From the NCBI GenBank assembly GCA_026874595.1, contig CM049307.1, positions 19,695,079 to 19,759,078 of the forward strand: a stretch of 64,000 bases of DNA. Direction: 5' to 3'. Below, in pieces: positions 22,862-38,000 of the stretch. Both the position numbers and the translations under genes were made by a program. The notes beneath the pieces were generated by a model. That model did not search any database, was not told the origin of the DNA, and was given only the letters and a program-made list of their open reading frames with translations. The stretch comes from Sipunculus nudus (lineage: Eukaryota > Annelida > Sipuncula > Golfingiida > Sipunculidae). Numbering within the stretch: the first letter of the stretch is position 1; each line of letters starts with the position of its first letter.

Positions 22862-25850
22862 AATCTGATATGAGGGCCTGGACATGCCTTTTGAATTATT
22901 TTGGGCATTCATTACTGGATAATTTGCCTCAAGTTTGGTCTCTTATTGGAGAATGTGGGATATAAAATGTCATACTTGTCAGAAATCTATTATGTCTGCC
23001 AGTTAGCCACCTTAGAAATTCTTTCTTCAGTGCAGTTTCAGCAATTTTTCTTTAATGTTTGGTCCGATTTAGAGAATGTTTGTTGTCTGATTTCAGACTT
23101 GTCAGAAGTCCAATATGGCCACCAGGCAACCATCTTTTAATTCCTTTTGATCATATTATCTCAAGAACAGTTTAAGTGAATGCAGTTGGATGTATATTTA
23201 TGTAATCTTGTAAAGGATTGGGTCAAATATTTCTGAATAAATATTACCATCATTTATAAAAGTGCAGTACAGTTGGCTTGTATTGAATAAAAATCATACA
23301 GAAGCACCTGTTTCTCAATAATTCTTGCATGTATTTCCTTGATTTTTGCTATATATTTTGATCTTATATTTGCCCTTTGTGGTGTTCCTTTTGAGACTGA
23401 CAGGTTTCAAGCAAGCTGTTGGAATAGTTCTTGATAGCTTAACAATCATGCATTTTCCTCAGACCATCAATTCACTGTGTTTTAACCAGACATAGGTGAT
23501 ATATATTTCTGTTGTCATAGAAAATTTTCAACAAATTGGCAAATTGGTTCTTCAAAATTTGACTTGAAGTTGTGAATCTCAGTCCATGATGTCACAGGTC
23601 ATGCTTGGCAGCTGAGCGTCATGAACCATGGGTCACTTGTTTAAAAGTAAATTTACAAAGTACTTCATTCTCAACTTTCATAAAGTTCCAAACATATTGT
23701 CTTTTCTCCAACAGCTACGTGTATCAACAATTATTCTGTGCCTAATACCATTGTTACCAGCTTTTCTGTACAATTTTGAACACAATACTATTATCTGATA
23801 CATTCAAGTATGTTATACATTGTTATCAAAATAAATAACAGTTGTTTGCAAATGTTTTGTGGATTAATTCTTCTTTATGGGATGATTGTAGAGGATCAAA
23901 GAGAAATCTCCATATTAGCCATATATAATTTTGTGCAGCATACATTAAATCAATGCTATAAGATTATGGTCAGCACTGCACTTGGCTGGATCCTCGCCAT
24001 GTAAAATAAGGTTGTCTCACAGAGAACTGCGTGTACTGTCAAGTCTCTTGAATGCTCTGTATTTGTATGAAAAATTAGTTTTTAGATCTTGGAGTTGTAA
24101 AGGGTACCCAGATATTTCTTTGAGCTGATCTGCAGTCAGCTGACCAAAGCACTGGTAACACAATCAGACACTTTCAGAAACAAGTAAATGGTATACAATG
24201 AAACAAATATATTTCAAGGATGAATCAAGCATGAGGCACACTTCACAGGAATACTGACTGAAGCTTGGTAAAGATTTTCTTTTCCTCAGAGTGAGTAGTC
24301 AAGTGCAGGTAAAGATTTACTTGCCCTCAGAGTGAGTGTCAAGTGCAGTGAAAGAAAAATATACACCATCATTAAAAATATTTTTTTTTTTTGGTCATGG
24401 AATGCTGAAATGAAAAGAATGGTCTCTAGTGATCCAGTTGATAATCCAGATGATGATATTCAGTACATACCAACACAAGTGAACAAGGTCTATAATGTGC
24501 ATTTGAAATTCTGCATCTTAGATTTTACAACTGACAACAGTTAACTGACTGATTAATCAGTCATTCTTAATTTGTTTTCTCATGATTAGGGCATAATCCC
24601 TCAGCTACTTAACAAAACAGGTTCAATATAAAAATAACTACAATATCATGATTTTGTTAAATACAGTCAGACTTGCTACATAATCTACTAGAAATCAGAG
24701 CAAAAAATCACTGATTTGTTTAGAGGACTGTTATTCATTAGGTTGTTTGACAAAAACCCTGCAATATATGTTGCACAAATTACAGAATGTTTCTCACTTT
24801 GCACAAAAAAATACTTGCAAAAATAGTGATTTTATGAACTGTTTCAGACAGATTAATATGTTTAATGAAATCACACAAATGGAAGATGTCTCAGTGCAGC
24901 TACACTCCTCAGGTGGTGATCATTCTTTCTGCTTTTTTTCCTATTTCATTTCTTCAAACACTGTTTGCCCATGTTGGCACAGGGCTAAGATTCTTCCACC
25001 ATAATGGTTCACTGGTTTAAAACAATGAGAGCAGGGCATTCTCAGGTATAGGCTTTTAAAATCTTGAAAATATGCCAGCAATTACTCACCTGTTGGTGGT
25101 TAATGGTAAATTTTCCCAATGCAAGCAGTAATTGAATGAACTAGATTACATTGTACAGCTGGATATTGTAAAATACACCAGATACCCTGTGTCTGTGCAT
25201 GACACCACCATTTAACACCCCCCCCCCCCCCTTCCCAAAGTCAAAAACAAAAATCAGAATCACATCAACAGTTACATAATCACTTGTTAATTTAAAAACT
25301 GTTCTCAATGTGTAAATGAACTCTCCTGGTCCAGATAAACAACACTTACTGTACATATAAACAGGCTGTATCCATTAATTGTAGTTATATAACTTATGAC
25401 CATCCTAAACTGGATGAGCCCCTTCACCCAAAGTGCTACTGGTGTACTGCTGTTATAATGAGGGCCCTGTTAATCTGGATTACTTGCTGTTCTTTTTGTG
25501 AAAAAAAAGGCCCTTATCATCCACTCTTAATCTACTGCTGCTGTAATAATTACTCCTTATGGTGGGATATTATCCGTCTTAGTTTCCAGATGTAACCCTG
25601 AATTCCCCACATCAGCACCAGAACCATAGACATTTGTTTGTTCTTCACGTGTGTTTTTAACCCTCCTGTCCTTGATCAACAGTGCTTATTTACATAAGCC
25701 TTGTAAGGGGCCTTTGTCTTAAACACTTCAAGTAACAGTAGAGTATTACTGTTTACACCTTGGTTTTCCGTAGTGTCTGAGAATTGAATCACATTTTTGC
25801 ACTTGGACAACAAACAGCTTTAAACTGTCATGTGCTCATACACTTGGTCC

Positions 25851-26009
25851 CTAGTCCTCCATTGAGACATTCTGGAACAAGTGTGACATGGATTCGTCGT
25901 TATGGATGCGCCGCATGGCCTCTGATAACATGATGCTGACGTCCACGGTTTTGATTTTGTGACACTGCATTTTCTGCACATCGTGGGGAACAGTGTTGGT
26001 GACTACAAT
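25851..26009 (-). CDS. PRPSAP: PRPSAP exon 9 (C-terminus)
   Basis: 52 codons plus TAG. Starts [21 protein letters not shown] and ends [10 protein letters not shown], close to human YLFRNIGLDD. The acceptor directly abuts a 58-bp tandem repeat. Confidence 0.96.
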   Translation of the reverse strand: MVVTNTVPHDVQKMQCHKIKTVDVSIMLSEAMRRIHNDESMSHLFQNVSMED

Positions 26010-29000
26010 CTGAAAACATATGCACAAAAATTTAAACTTGAATAACCAAATAGTTCAACTGAAGATAAACAAAACATATGCACAAAAATTTAAACTTGAA
26101 TAACCAAATAGTTCAACTGAAGATAAACAAAACATATGCACAAAAATTTAAACTTGAATAACCAAATAGTTCAACTGAAGATAAACAAAACATATGCACA
26201 AAAATTTAAACTTGAATAACCAAATAGTTCAACTGAAGATAAACAAAACATAAGTTTTTCACACTTGCCTTAAGACACATAATCAGGGATTAAAAAAAGG
26301 TTTTTATACACCCTTGTTTAACCTATCCAGACAGACATTATTTGTCATAATAACAAGTGTTCTGTAGATAAATTCAGAGCAATATGAGGTGTATACAATG
26401 CTAGCATGTTTTACTGATATATTAATGGATGCAGGTTGACTGATATGATCACTGAGGACTCTGGCAGGAATCTTACCACAAACAGATAAAATAAACAAAG
26501 CCTGGTACCAATGGCTTACAAACAGCAATTATTAGTTAATATTTAAACTGTATTCCTTGAGAAACCTTGCATCAGAGCCATTATGTCCTATCAAGGTAAA
26601 TTAAGCCAAATTTGATTGGCTTCATACTAATTTACCTGTATATTAAAAAAAAAACTAAGGAATATAAATAGTTGGTCACATGACATGTACATTCTTTCAG
26701 CGCTTTACCTATATCTCAAGTGCTATTTGTTTTGGCCTGGTTTTCTGGGTCCCCTACATGAGTGGGGAGCATTGTATGTTTGGCCAATCTGATGAGATCC
26801 AGTGCTTAAAGAGGCCATTGTGTATGAGCTAAACCAGAAACTGATACCATGAATATTTGTGGTCCTTCATGAAACACAACTGATGTGACGAGGAGTATAC
26901 ATTATCATCAGGATGTGTTGCCAGCAAAACTGATACCAGCCAAGCGAGGAATACATGGGGCCAATATTGTTACATTTCCTTTTGGGTGACAGCTCATCGC
27001 CACAGCAATTGTTTGAATAGGCAACAGGCTCAGAAAGAATGGCATGACATGTGGTTGGCACAGGTACTTGTGCACACAGGCTGCCCGGCCAGTGAGCTGT
27101 CACTCAAAATTTTACAACATTGGCTCTGTGCATACCTTGCTGGACTGGTATCCATTTAGCTGGCAACAGATACATGGCATCACTAACATAGTCTTAATCT
27201 CATATTAGGTTAGGTCGATGATGCAAAAACACAAGGAGCAATATTCGACCCATTATTTACTAAAAGTTATTTTAAAAATGTCATCAAACGTTCAAGCGCA
27301 GCTATAGGTAGAGCCATGTGGCCAATCAAATGTTTATGAGCTACCATTTGGTTAGCCACTGGTCACATCATATGCACTATGTTTTCAGCAGACACCGACC
27401 AGCCACCTGGTGTCTAAGTCTATCATAACTGGTCATACCAGGCAGCAATTAAATTAGTAGCTCTTCCTAAGAAGCTCAAGATTTCCGCTTCCGCATGTTT
27501 AATTTATAAGAAAGAGAAAACCCTATTAAGGTAGATGAACAGACCTGCAGTGAAAATAAGACCTAGCTGAAAATTTGCCACCTAAACAAACACTTCAATT
27601 AGTTGGGAATCCACATACCTCATCAATGCAGGAATCCTCCAACATTCGAGGAGCATCTGATGACAGGAGACCATGAGTAGCCATCACATAAATTTTGTAT
27701 GCCCCTCGCTCTCTGAGTACATCTGCAGCAGCAACAAATGATTCCACATCGTCTATCATGTCATCCTGTAAAAATAAATGTTGAAAAAAATTTCACTAGA
27801 CTTCTGCTCCCTGTCGCCTGGACTGCTGACTGACGAAACGCTCAACCTTCTCTGCTGGCCACCTGGGTCAGTGGTTCTCTCCAGGTTCTCCTGTTTCCTC
27901 CACCTCTCTCACTACAAACTTCAACTCTATCAGTACTATCTTCTTTTTTTGCCTTAAATAACTTAACTGTATACTGACTAAATCTGTCAAATTTTGTTGT
28001 TGCTGAGAGAGTCGGTGCGGGCCTGATTTTCCAGAGACCTGTGACTGGCTCGAGTGCCAACTTCTCTTTAAATTAATCATCAATCAGACTCTTGCTTCCT
28101 GAATAATGCAGGTCTGACACTGAATTTGCAAAAGGAAACTACAGAAGGAGTATAAATTGGTGTTACATGCAAGTAGTCCTTCTTTTTGCACATTTAAAAA
28201 GTTAGCAAATGCTTGGCAAAGCATTGCTCAATGAAATGTGTCAAATGTTCTAATGCCATAAAGGATCAACAGACTAATGATGCTGCCACACAGAATTTAC
28301 CCATGGGGAGAAAAGTAAATTTTCAAGCTAAAAGAGCAGTGAAAGAACAAATGAAACAAGGGACCCATGGGTCACGGCGCTCAGCTGGTTGTGATTGGAC
28401 TATAAATGTTTCTCCACTGTGATACTATATCGAGTCGATAAAGCTTATGAATATCATGGACATGTTGGGCTATTATAAAGAAATCTAATGTAATATGTGA
28501 GTAAATGATAGATGAAATTACCTGACTGATGGATTAATAGAGTAAAATATAGTGGTTTATTTTTTATTTATTAAGGAGGGGTTGAAAATTGCGATATATT
28601 TGAGCAAATATGAATGCAATGACAGCAGTAATAAGCAGTAGTAGAATGATGATAAGGCTATTTGTTGAAGGATCTACAGTGTATGGTAGTCTGCAAGCTT
28701 TCAATTTTACAGATATGATGTTATGATTAACTATGCTGATGAAGTGATTTATGAATTTGTGACTGAATGACACAATATCTCTTTAGTTTTGACAAGGTAC
28801 ATTATTGTGATGCCCACTATGTCTACATATTAAACAATATTGACATAATTTCTGGCATGTACATAGGTACCTATAGGTGATTAGTTATACAAAATATTAA
28901 AGTATTAATATATCTGATTCATCTTGTTCTTGCTTACTGAGGCTGACTTTGGGATGGGGTTCGGAGAAGGGAAAAGTGAGGGCAGCATGAAGGTGGATGT

Positions 29001-32000
29001 AGAAATATTCTATTGTAATGTTTTTCATTTATATAAGAATATGAAAAGCTAAGAGGAAAGGGGCCCTCCTACTTGGTTATAGTAAAGTTCTTAATATATT
29101 ATTGCAAATTAATACTCTGACAAGACTGTCATGAAGAAAAACAGTAAAAATTTTGAGATACTGTGATGCATATGAAAATTTACAGATGGACAGGCAAGTG
29201 GAAAGAATGGACTAATACCTTTATTTCACTTTCAAGGGAATAATGCATTTAAGTTTATATATAAGCCTATTTTTTAAGCATATCCACTTTTTCCATTAAG
29301 AAGTTTTTATCTGAATCATTTTTTTTATTTACAAGTTTTATTAATTTTTGATAAAAAAAACTGAAAATATAAGTTAAAATATTAGAATTGTTGCAAAAGT
29401 TGCAATCATTATATATACAGAGTAAAAAAACTGAAACTATAAGTTAAAATATTAGAATTCTTGCAAAAGTTGCAATCATATATACAGAGTGAAAAAACTG
29501 AAACTATAAGTTAAAATATTAGAATTCTTGCAAAAGTTGCAATCATTATATTTCCAGAGTGTAGCTCATATTGGGTCATATTATGCATACACATATATTT
29601 TATTATTTTTAAATCATAAATGTTTAAACTGAATTTTAAAAAAATAATGCCACAACATGGCATCTACAAGAATAGTCCTTGAATCACTATTAAAAAGTTT
29701 TGCACATTGGAGTTTCCAGTACATGCTTAATTTTATTCACCGAAATAAAATAAAATATTCAGTAAATTTGATAAAATAAAATATCTCTTCAAATAAAGTA
29801 TACACACTGTTGGTTGAATGAGGGACAAACAATATCATTGTGCTAATAACTATCCCAGTTTTAATTTATTACTGGAATTAACAGTCAATTTCACACCTGG
29901 TGAAGTTTTTACTCTTCTGAAGTAAGGAATTACTTATCTGATGAACATCCACACTTTCATTGCAATACACCACTTTGTGGACACAATTAAATGTACACTT
30001 TAATCATTGTAACCCTGGTGGTACAATACAAAATTTAAAGTGTAGCCTTGATAGCCTAGAATAAGAATAAATCAAATACAGAAAATAATAAAATTCATCT
30101 AGTTTATGCACAATCTGGGGGGGGGGGGGGGAGTGCAGGGCAGAGGGGAAGCCTGCTGGTATTGGCCAAGCTGAGCCAAGGCAAGCTGCCTGGGGTGGGT
30201 TACATAATGCAAGTGAAGGCTGTACTACTAGATGGGCTAGATGTAAACAACACTTGACATGGTGTATGAAAACATGAATAAAAGCTATTCTTTCCAATCA
30301 ATTTCTTTGAAATTTCAGATTTTAAAAGATTAAATCCTTATGTATACATGCTGTGAAAATTAAATCAACAGTGCTTACAGGGAAAAACGTGCCATTGCCA
30401 AAGTTGGACAAAATTTAAGGTATTGATTTTTTATTTATGCTAATAACTTGAAAAATTTGCAAAATTCAGATCTAATTTTGGGTAAACAAATGAATCTTGA
30501 TTAAATAAAGTTATATTCCTGAAAAAAGGTCTCAAGGTCCAGCAATTCTCATGTTAGGTGAGTAAATATATTTCCTGATTTTTTAAAAATTGCATTCTAT
30601 TTTGGCCCATAACTTCAAAATAATACCAAATACTGACCTAATTTTTGGTATGTTCATAGAAAATGTATGAAAGAATGTGAATACTAAATATGATCAAAAA
30701 CAGATCAGTGGTTTTGATATAAGGCAGCCTTGAAGTGTAACAATGGCTTTTTTTATGGAAAACAGAGGTTTTTCCTTAATATCTCGAAGGAACGAAGTCC
30801 TAATGACCCAATTTTCGGTATGGTAGGAGATTTTTGGGACATCTAACATTATGCCAACAGCCTGGGGAGCGTAGAGATGTGCACTGAATGACCTACAGTC
30901 ATCAAAGTGGACTGCTTGACAATGTAAGGGAATCCAACAAGAGCCTCCAAAAAAATTCTATAACTAGCCTAATTTTGCAGCTTTTATTTTCAAATTTCAG
31001 ATTTTAACAGATTAAATCCTTATGTGTACATGCTGTGAAAATTAAATCCACACTACTTACAGGAAATAAACGTGCCGTGGCCAAAGTTGGTCAAAATTTA
31101 AGGTACCAATTTTATTTTTTTGCCAATATTTAAAAAAATTTAACAGATTTTGATCTAATTTTTGGTATACAATTAAATTTTGATTAATTAAAGTTGTATT
31201 ACTGAAAAAAGTCCCTACCTTTAACACTTTTGGTCTTAAGTGACCAAATAACTTTCCTGATTTTTTTACAAAGTCCATTATGTTTGGGCCCATAACTTTT
31301 TAAAATTAAATAATACTGACTTAATTTCTGGCATGTACATAGGAACTATATAGAGGAATATATATAGTAAATATGAAGAAAACCAGATGAGTGGTTTTGA
31401 TATTAGGCAGTCCTGAGGTGTAAAAATAGATTTCTAATAAAAAATTGAGGTTTTTCCTTAATATCTTGAAGGAACAAAGATCTATTGACCAAATTGTCGG
31501 CATGGTAGGAGATATTGGGGACATTAACTGTATGCCGAATTTCAGATTCGTAGGTCCAATGGTGTCGAAACGTGCCAGTCTTACGGACGGACATCCGGAC
31601 GGACGGACAGAAAGACAGACAGACGACCGACAATGGACCATGACAATAGCTCAGATGACTTATTGTCAGCTGTGCTAAAAATTAGGATCAGATGATAATG
31701 AAACAAGTCAGAGAGTACCATAAATATATGCAAATAACTTACCACAATGATAGCGATCCTTCCCCCTACATCTCCTACTACGTTGATGGGTGGCTTTTCT
31801 TTGGGCTGTGGCACTGGAATGGACAAATTGATAACTGGTACATAAAAATCCTGAGTCACCTGGACACGTGCAAGGATGATACAAATTTGTCTACAATGCA
31901 CCTCCTACCTTGAGTATAGACCAATCAGTGTTGTTCCTATCTTATTGACAAGTTCTTGCCATTTAGATTAATTTGTACCCTAAAAAAAACCTGAGTTTGG

Positions 32001-35000
32001 GCAATTTACAAGCCTCCTTGATAGCGCAATTTCTAAAATTGATATACAATATGAACATAAATACAAAAAGTAACAAAACTGCAATCAATTGAATCATAAT
32101 TTGATGATCTCCCAGATTTTCTGACTATAACTTACAAGGGAAGAGTTCAAAGCCCACTGTGCAGTTTCCTCGCGTTTCTACTTCTGGGGGTGGTGGTGAA
32201 GCCCGCCCGTCATCCATGTCTGACTCTGGCACTTTTTCTTCCCCGTGGATCACAGCAATGCCAAGATGGAGACGTTCAGCAAAAGACGTAGCTCTCTTAA
32301 CTCCTCCGGGGTGACGGGCAATGATTATGGCGTTTCTGTAGTCAGGGATCTATAAATAAACAAATGACCCATGGGTCTTAATGCTCAGCTGACAAAGGGT
32401 GTTATGCTTTGCAGAATTCTTTTCACAATTATTACCTCTGTAGACTTATCTTGATACATCTAATTTCAAAGTGTAACTAGATATTCTAGACAGTTTCCCC
32501 AGACAATTTATTCCCCCCCCCCCCCTTTAAGAATAGGCCCCCATCTTCAGCAGCATATACTGACACTTGGCAAGCGACTATGGTTTCTTCCATCTATCAT
32601 CTTGAGAAAGAATATTTTTCACCAAATATGGGGGCCAATATGTTGAATCTCAGGCCAATAGGGCAAATCACTCTTCAGAAAAGGGCATTAATTTATTCTA
32701 CAAAAATGGGAAAGTAAGTGGGGCCACCTGTCTGTTTAACAAGAACACTTTCCAAGATGGGTGGACATGCCAAATTTCAGACCAATACCCTGAACCACTA
32801 TTGAGATATAAGCAATTTCCACTGAAAGCAAAAGTACAGATGGAGGTCACACATTTATAATGGCAGATAGGGTCACCAGTCTTAAATACGAGATGGAGGT
32901 ATCCAAGATTAATGAACATGCACAATTTCAGCCCAATCTGTCCATTAGTTTTAGACTTATAATGCTCATAGTACTGTTAAGTGACAATGATGCATAATTA
33001 AAAGGCCGGAAAACAAGAAAAGGACAGAAGGTGGCGCCACCTGTCTTCCACAAAAGACAAAGCTATCCAAGATCTTTGGTCAATTTGATTTTTTGGACCA
33101 ATCCATGCATCCCTTATTGAGATATTTATGATTTTGAGTGATTTTCCCATTTATGGCAATATTCAAGGTCAACGCCACTCTCATAGGAAAGGTCATGACC
33201 CCAATTTAAATATTAAAATGGATAGGGGTCTTCCTCTATCAGCAGGTGAACTATATGTGCTAATAAAAGGTCTGAGATGAATAGGAATATTGTTTTATTG
33301 ATGAGCCATATAAAAGTCAAGTTTAAAACCCATATATCAATCCAAGCTGGAGTTGTCATCAGGAAATGAATTTTTGGACAGATGGCTTCTGTGACCTTCA
33401 TCTTTCAGCTTGTGACCTAAAAATGGATAGGGGTCTTCCTCTATTGGCAGGTGAACTATATGTGCAAGATAAAAGGTCTGAGATGAAAAGTTTGGCTGAA
33501 AATGCATCAACAATCTTTTTAAAGATGTGTCCTGTGACCCTGACCGCTGACCTCATGTCCTCAAAACCAATAAAGGTCTTGCTTATAATATAGGGATCTT
33601 GCTTATCATATATAAGTCAAGATTGAAAACCACACATGAAAAATAGCTGGAATTATCATCCAGAAACTAATTTTTTGACAGATAGCTCCTGTGGCCTTGA
33701 CCTTTGACCTTGCGACCCCAAAAATTGATATGTTCAAGATGGAAGATCTGGGATGAAAAGTTTGGCTTAAAATGCATCCACAAGATCTTTAAGGAAGTGA
33801 GTCCAGTGACCTTTTTCTTTGACCTCATGACCCTTGAACCTATAGGGTTTTTCCTTTAGTGGTGGACCATACATAAGTCGCGTTTGAAATCAATATGGCT
33901 ATCAACACTGGATATATCATAAGAGGTGTGTGATTTTCACCAAACATGGAAATATTAAAGGTGAAGGCCTTTCTCATGGTAAAGGTCATGACCCAAATTT
34001 AAATGGACCTTATCCCATAAGCCATCTATATGTTCATAATAAGAAAGAAATCTGTCCATTAGTTTTTGACTTATAATGCTCACAGTACTGTCAAATGGCA
34101 ATCATGGGGGTATTAAAAGGCATAAAAACAAGAAATGGATAATAGGTGGCGCCACCAGTTTCCGGCATATCACAAGGTTATCCAGGATCTTCGTTCAACT
34201 TGATTTTTGGACCAGTCCATGCAAGCTTTCTTGAGATATTTAAGAATTTGAGTTATTTTCAGCATAAATGGACCTATTCAAGGTCAAGGTCACTCACCTA
34301 GCAAAGGTCATGACCCAATTTTAAATAGGCTTTGTCCTCTTACCTATATCTATACAAATGTAAAAAGTTATAAAAAAAATAGTGAAATATTTTTTTAGTT
34401 ATCCTGCTCACGAGGATTTTCTGCGGCGGAGGCGGGGGACCCTCATGAAACCATAGTACCCTGACTTTGTCTGGGGATACAATGATACAATCTTAAACAT
34501 GGAAATTCTGCATCATTAAGATAACTGAGTTCTGTACAGCTGCATCACTCTGGATTAGTAGGATTTATTATAAACCATCAAACTTAAGTTAGCATATGCA
34601 TTTAATGGTTCCACTGTAAACTGGCCTAAAGACTCCTAAAATGAATCAAAATGCAGGAAGACTAGCACTCACAAATTCCTGGATATACTGGATCAGAAAA
34701 GGTGATGCCCGGACATTGTCCACAGGAATATCAAAGAATCCTTGAATCTCCTTCTGATGGAGGTCCATGGTGATGATATGGTCGAACCCTGGTGATACAA
34801 AATGGCATTCATGAACCCAGCCTTTCATGCTTATTGTTAATACATCAGGGAAACACAACTGTCTATCTTAGTTAAATAAACATAAGTAACAGTAATAATA
34901 TTGTAATATATAATACAATACACGGATTGCTCCCTCAGGAGCCTTAATCTGCCACAGAAGGGAGCAATCTAGGTAAAACCAAGATTTAAAACAATCCACA

Positions 35001-38000
35001 ACCCATATTTATTTGCTCTGCTGAGGAGGCTTTGCATGGAATGCTGGTTGTCTACAAGCCAGGTGCTTGGAACTCTGAAATTTCACTAAGCTTGTGGGGA
35101 TGCTGAATATATATGATCTTCCTCACCTAAATGATGATGCAACGTGCCCTGACATAACTGACCAGAAAGAAGGATCATGGAATATATCTACTATCAGCAC
35201 ACCATGCCGGAGGTCAGTTGAGCTACAAATGATTCTGTTTAAAATTAATTCTGAATGTGAAATCTTGTGTTAGCTATCCAAAATAAACTGTTCAAAATTC
35301 ACTGTATAATATTTTAATTCAGTCTAATTTAGTTCCATATCACATATTATATGATGTATTGTAAGAAGTTTGTGGCATTACCTGCTAATGTGGACTACAG
35401 TTAAATTTAATGATTTCACAGTTACTCTGGCTTTCTTCATTAGAACCTGATGAATATTATAAATGTTTTCTCATCAGAACCTGGTGAATATTACTTAATT
35501 TTATCTTTAGAGTATGATATTTCTCATGTCTTTATGTACAAATAAAAAGAAATGAAGCAGGTTAAACTGGGCCAATGTAAACCTAGCTATTAACTGGAAG
35601 AGTTGCAATACATGGCTCCCATGCTTACTCATGAATAAATGCATAGTTGTCATTTTCCAGGAAACTTTTTTATGTTTTAAATGTTTTTGTCCATATAGTA
35701 ACACACTGAAGCTTTACTTAGAAGGACATGTAATAAATTTCCAGCATTCATTTGTGATGATTGTGATGGGACTCACCACAACAACCTTTTTTAAGGCCTT
35801 GGTATTGTCATTTCATATTCAATCACTCAAATGGCTACAAGGGCCTGTATGGAAACCAGAATTACCTGATCTACAGAGCATGGTGGCCAGGAGTTTTGAG
35901 ACGATGCAGCCGCGTTTTCTCATCTTGCTCTGTTTGCAGTATGGGAGGTATGGGATAACACCAACAATCTTATGAGCAGATGAAGTTTTACATGCATACG
36001 CCATGATCAACATCTCCATGATGTCATTGTTTACATTCCTTAAGTACAAAAAACAGACAGATATGTCATGACATTCCACTGACAACTTTCATCATTAAAA
36101 ACTTCAGACTATGAGTTTGTACAATGATAAAAGGCATGTCTCAAACCCATAGCTTGTAGAAACAGAATCCTCCCAGTTGGTCTATAAACCATATCTCCTC
36201 TGTAAAAACTCAAAGTTTACATAACAGAGCTAATCCCAATTGGGCAAAGTTTTTGTCTATAGATTTTCCTCAGCAAAATTTGCCATGTCCCCTAGAGATA
36301 AGTTCTTGATAAAGAAAAACTCAAGCAACAGTTATATGTTCAAACTTGGTTTACTAAATCACATTAAATCATACTTTTGTGTTCACTTTCCCTTCATCAT
36401 GTTACATAAATACGCTGTTTGATAACATTCCTAGAATTTTAAAGACTAGAATACATGAAATACAAACTAATTTCTCTTCCTTTAAAACTACATACGCATA
36501 TAATTTTTTATGCTGAGATGAGACATACTTAGATCCAGTCTGAATGATGTAGACATCTTTCCCTCTGACCGATTCACTGATGTCCACCACAGTCTCTGAA
36601 AAAAAAAATATACATCTATGGTTAATTTTATTTGAAATTTTCTGTACAGTTAGCTAGGGATCTGAAAATAAATGCAGCATTTCAATATTTTGAATAATAG
36701 AAATCAAGTTCTGACTGCTCATCTAAATGTCCATTAAAGGAATAAAGGAGTCTATATAATGCAATGCTTTGCAGCTTCCCTAGTCTACTGGTTAGATCAA
36801 TTTTATCATATTTATTTTTTTTTCTTTACAAAGTAACAGAAATATTAGCCAAAAGATCATATATTTTTTACTCATTTATTAGAAAACCCTGAAAATCAAC
36901 AAGTTTTATCTTTACAGCGCTACAATATATAGTCTTGTAGCTCGTAGGGAGGGCGAGGAGGTCAATATGACCTAAATATGTAAGGTCTAGAAAGATGTCT
37001 GCATTCTTGCCTGAATAGAAAGCTGATTCTTAAAACCATAATGAGTATTAAATGTGAACCTGCTGACAGGTGAATTGAACACTGACCATAAAGATGACAG
37101 ATAAAGAGAGTTCACAGTTTCTCAGCTGACTTCATGCCTGACTGTTAGCAGATTTAATAAAGAAGACCATACCTCTGTCTGATTTGTAGTAGCATTCTGC
37201 ATTTCCAAGTCTGATGCCCAGTTTGCTGGAAACAAATGAATAATCAGCAGTTCATATTTCGGTTAACATTTAATAATATCTAAAACAAGACAATACAATT
37301 GAAGGGTACAGTTATTCACAATAAAACTGGTGTGGTGCACTCTTAAACACAATTCTTACAGACTTTTTATTGGCTAACAAACATCTGGGCAATTAATATT
37401 TCATATTATTTAAAGGCAATAAAGTTAGGAAACAGATAAGCTGCAGCCTCATTCATCTATTAAAACACATGTATTTACACAAACCTGCTGTTGTGATTTA
37501 TTATATCAATTTATTTTTAATTTATTGAACAGTTACAAGAACATTCTTTAAGAATAAATATCCTATATATACCAGAGTAACACATAGTACCCAGTAGTTT
37601 TAGTGAATTTATACAAATATACTTTAAAGGACATCTACACAATACATGAAAACAAAGCCAGAGGTAATGAACATTGCCCAGACAAACTTAGACCTAGACA
37701 CAGGAACAAACCATGTATCAAACAATCATGATATACCCCTTAATTATGAAGTTTTTATAAATAAACATCACTCCTGACTTTGGCAAATGTTGCTTCTGTT
37801 CATCAAAATCCTTAAAGGGACATAATCAGGAGCAATATTATGCCTATTCTTTCACACTATCAGTTCAGTTTTGCATTATACATAAGTTTCCAAGCAGAAC
37901 CATCCCTTTAAAATATTTAGACAGCTCCCTTCAGCATTCTTGCCGTATTTTAATGGATGTACCAGATAATTTACATAATGAGCAAAACAAAGACTGTACC

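Larger units (their letters stand above)
18611..25850. other. Intergenic region between convergent PALB2 and PRPSAP
   Basis: Both genes end here. It holds PALB2 3' sequence (an AATAAA at about 19218), a Helitron-like element (19345-21204) with another nested in it, a third abutting element from 21206, and about 3.4 kb of AT-rich DNA (22.4-25.85 kb) where I see no convincing gene. One orphan exon-like ORF (22769-22861) is listed separately. Confidence 0.7.
27766..31742. other. PRPSAP intron 7, repeat-rich
   Basis: 4-kb intron. Contents: a palindromic end motif at 28357-28387, a three-copy ~69-bp repeat (29354-29562), a G15 tract at 30117-30131, and two inverted family A copies at roughly 30300-30860 and 30960-31680. 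No gene seen. Confidence 0.75.

Noticed and set aside
24396-24543. Acidic ORF (MKRMVSSDPVDNPDDDIQYI...) as a possible exon
   Set aside because: No good acceptor or matching neighbour exon and no recognised family; left out of the annotation.
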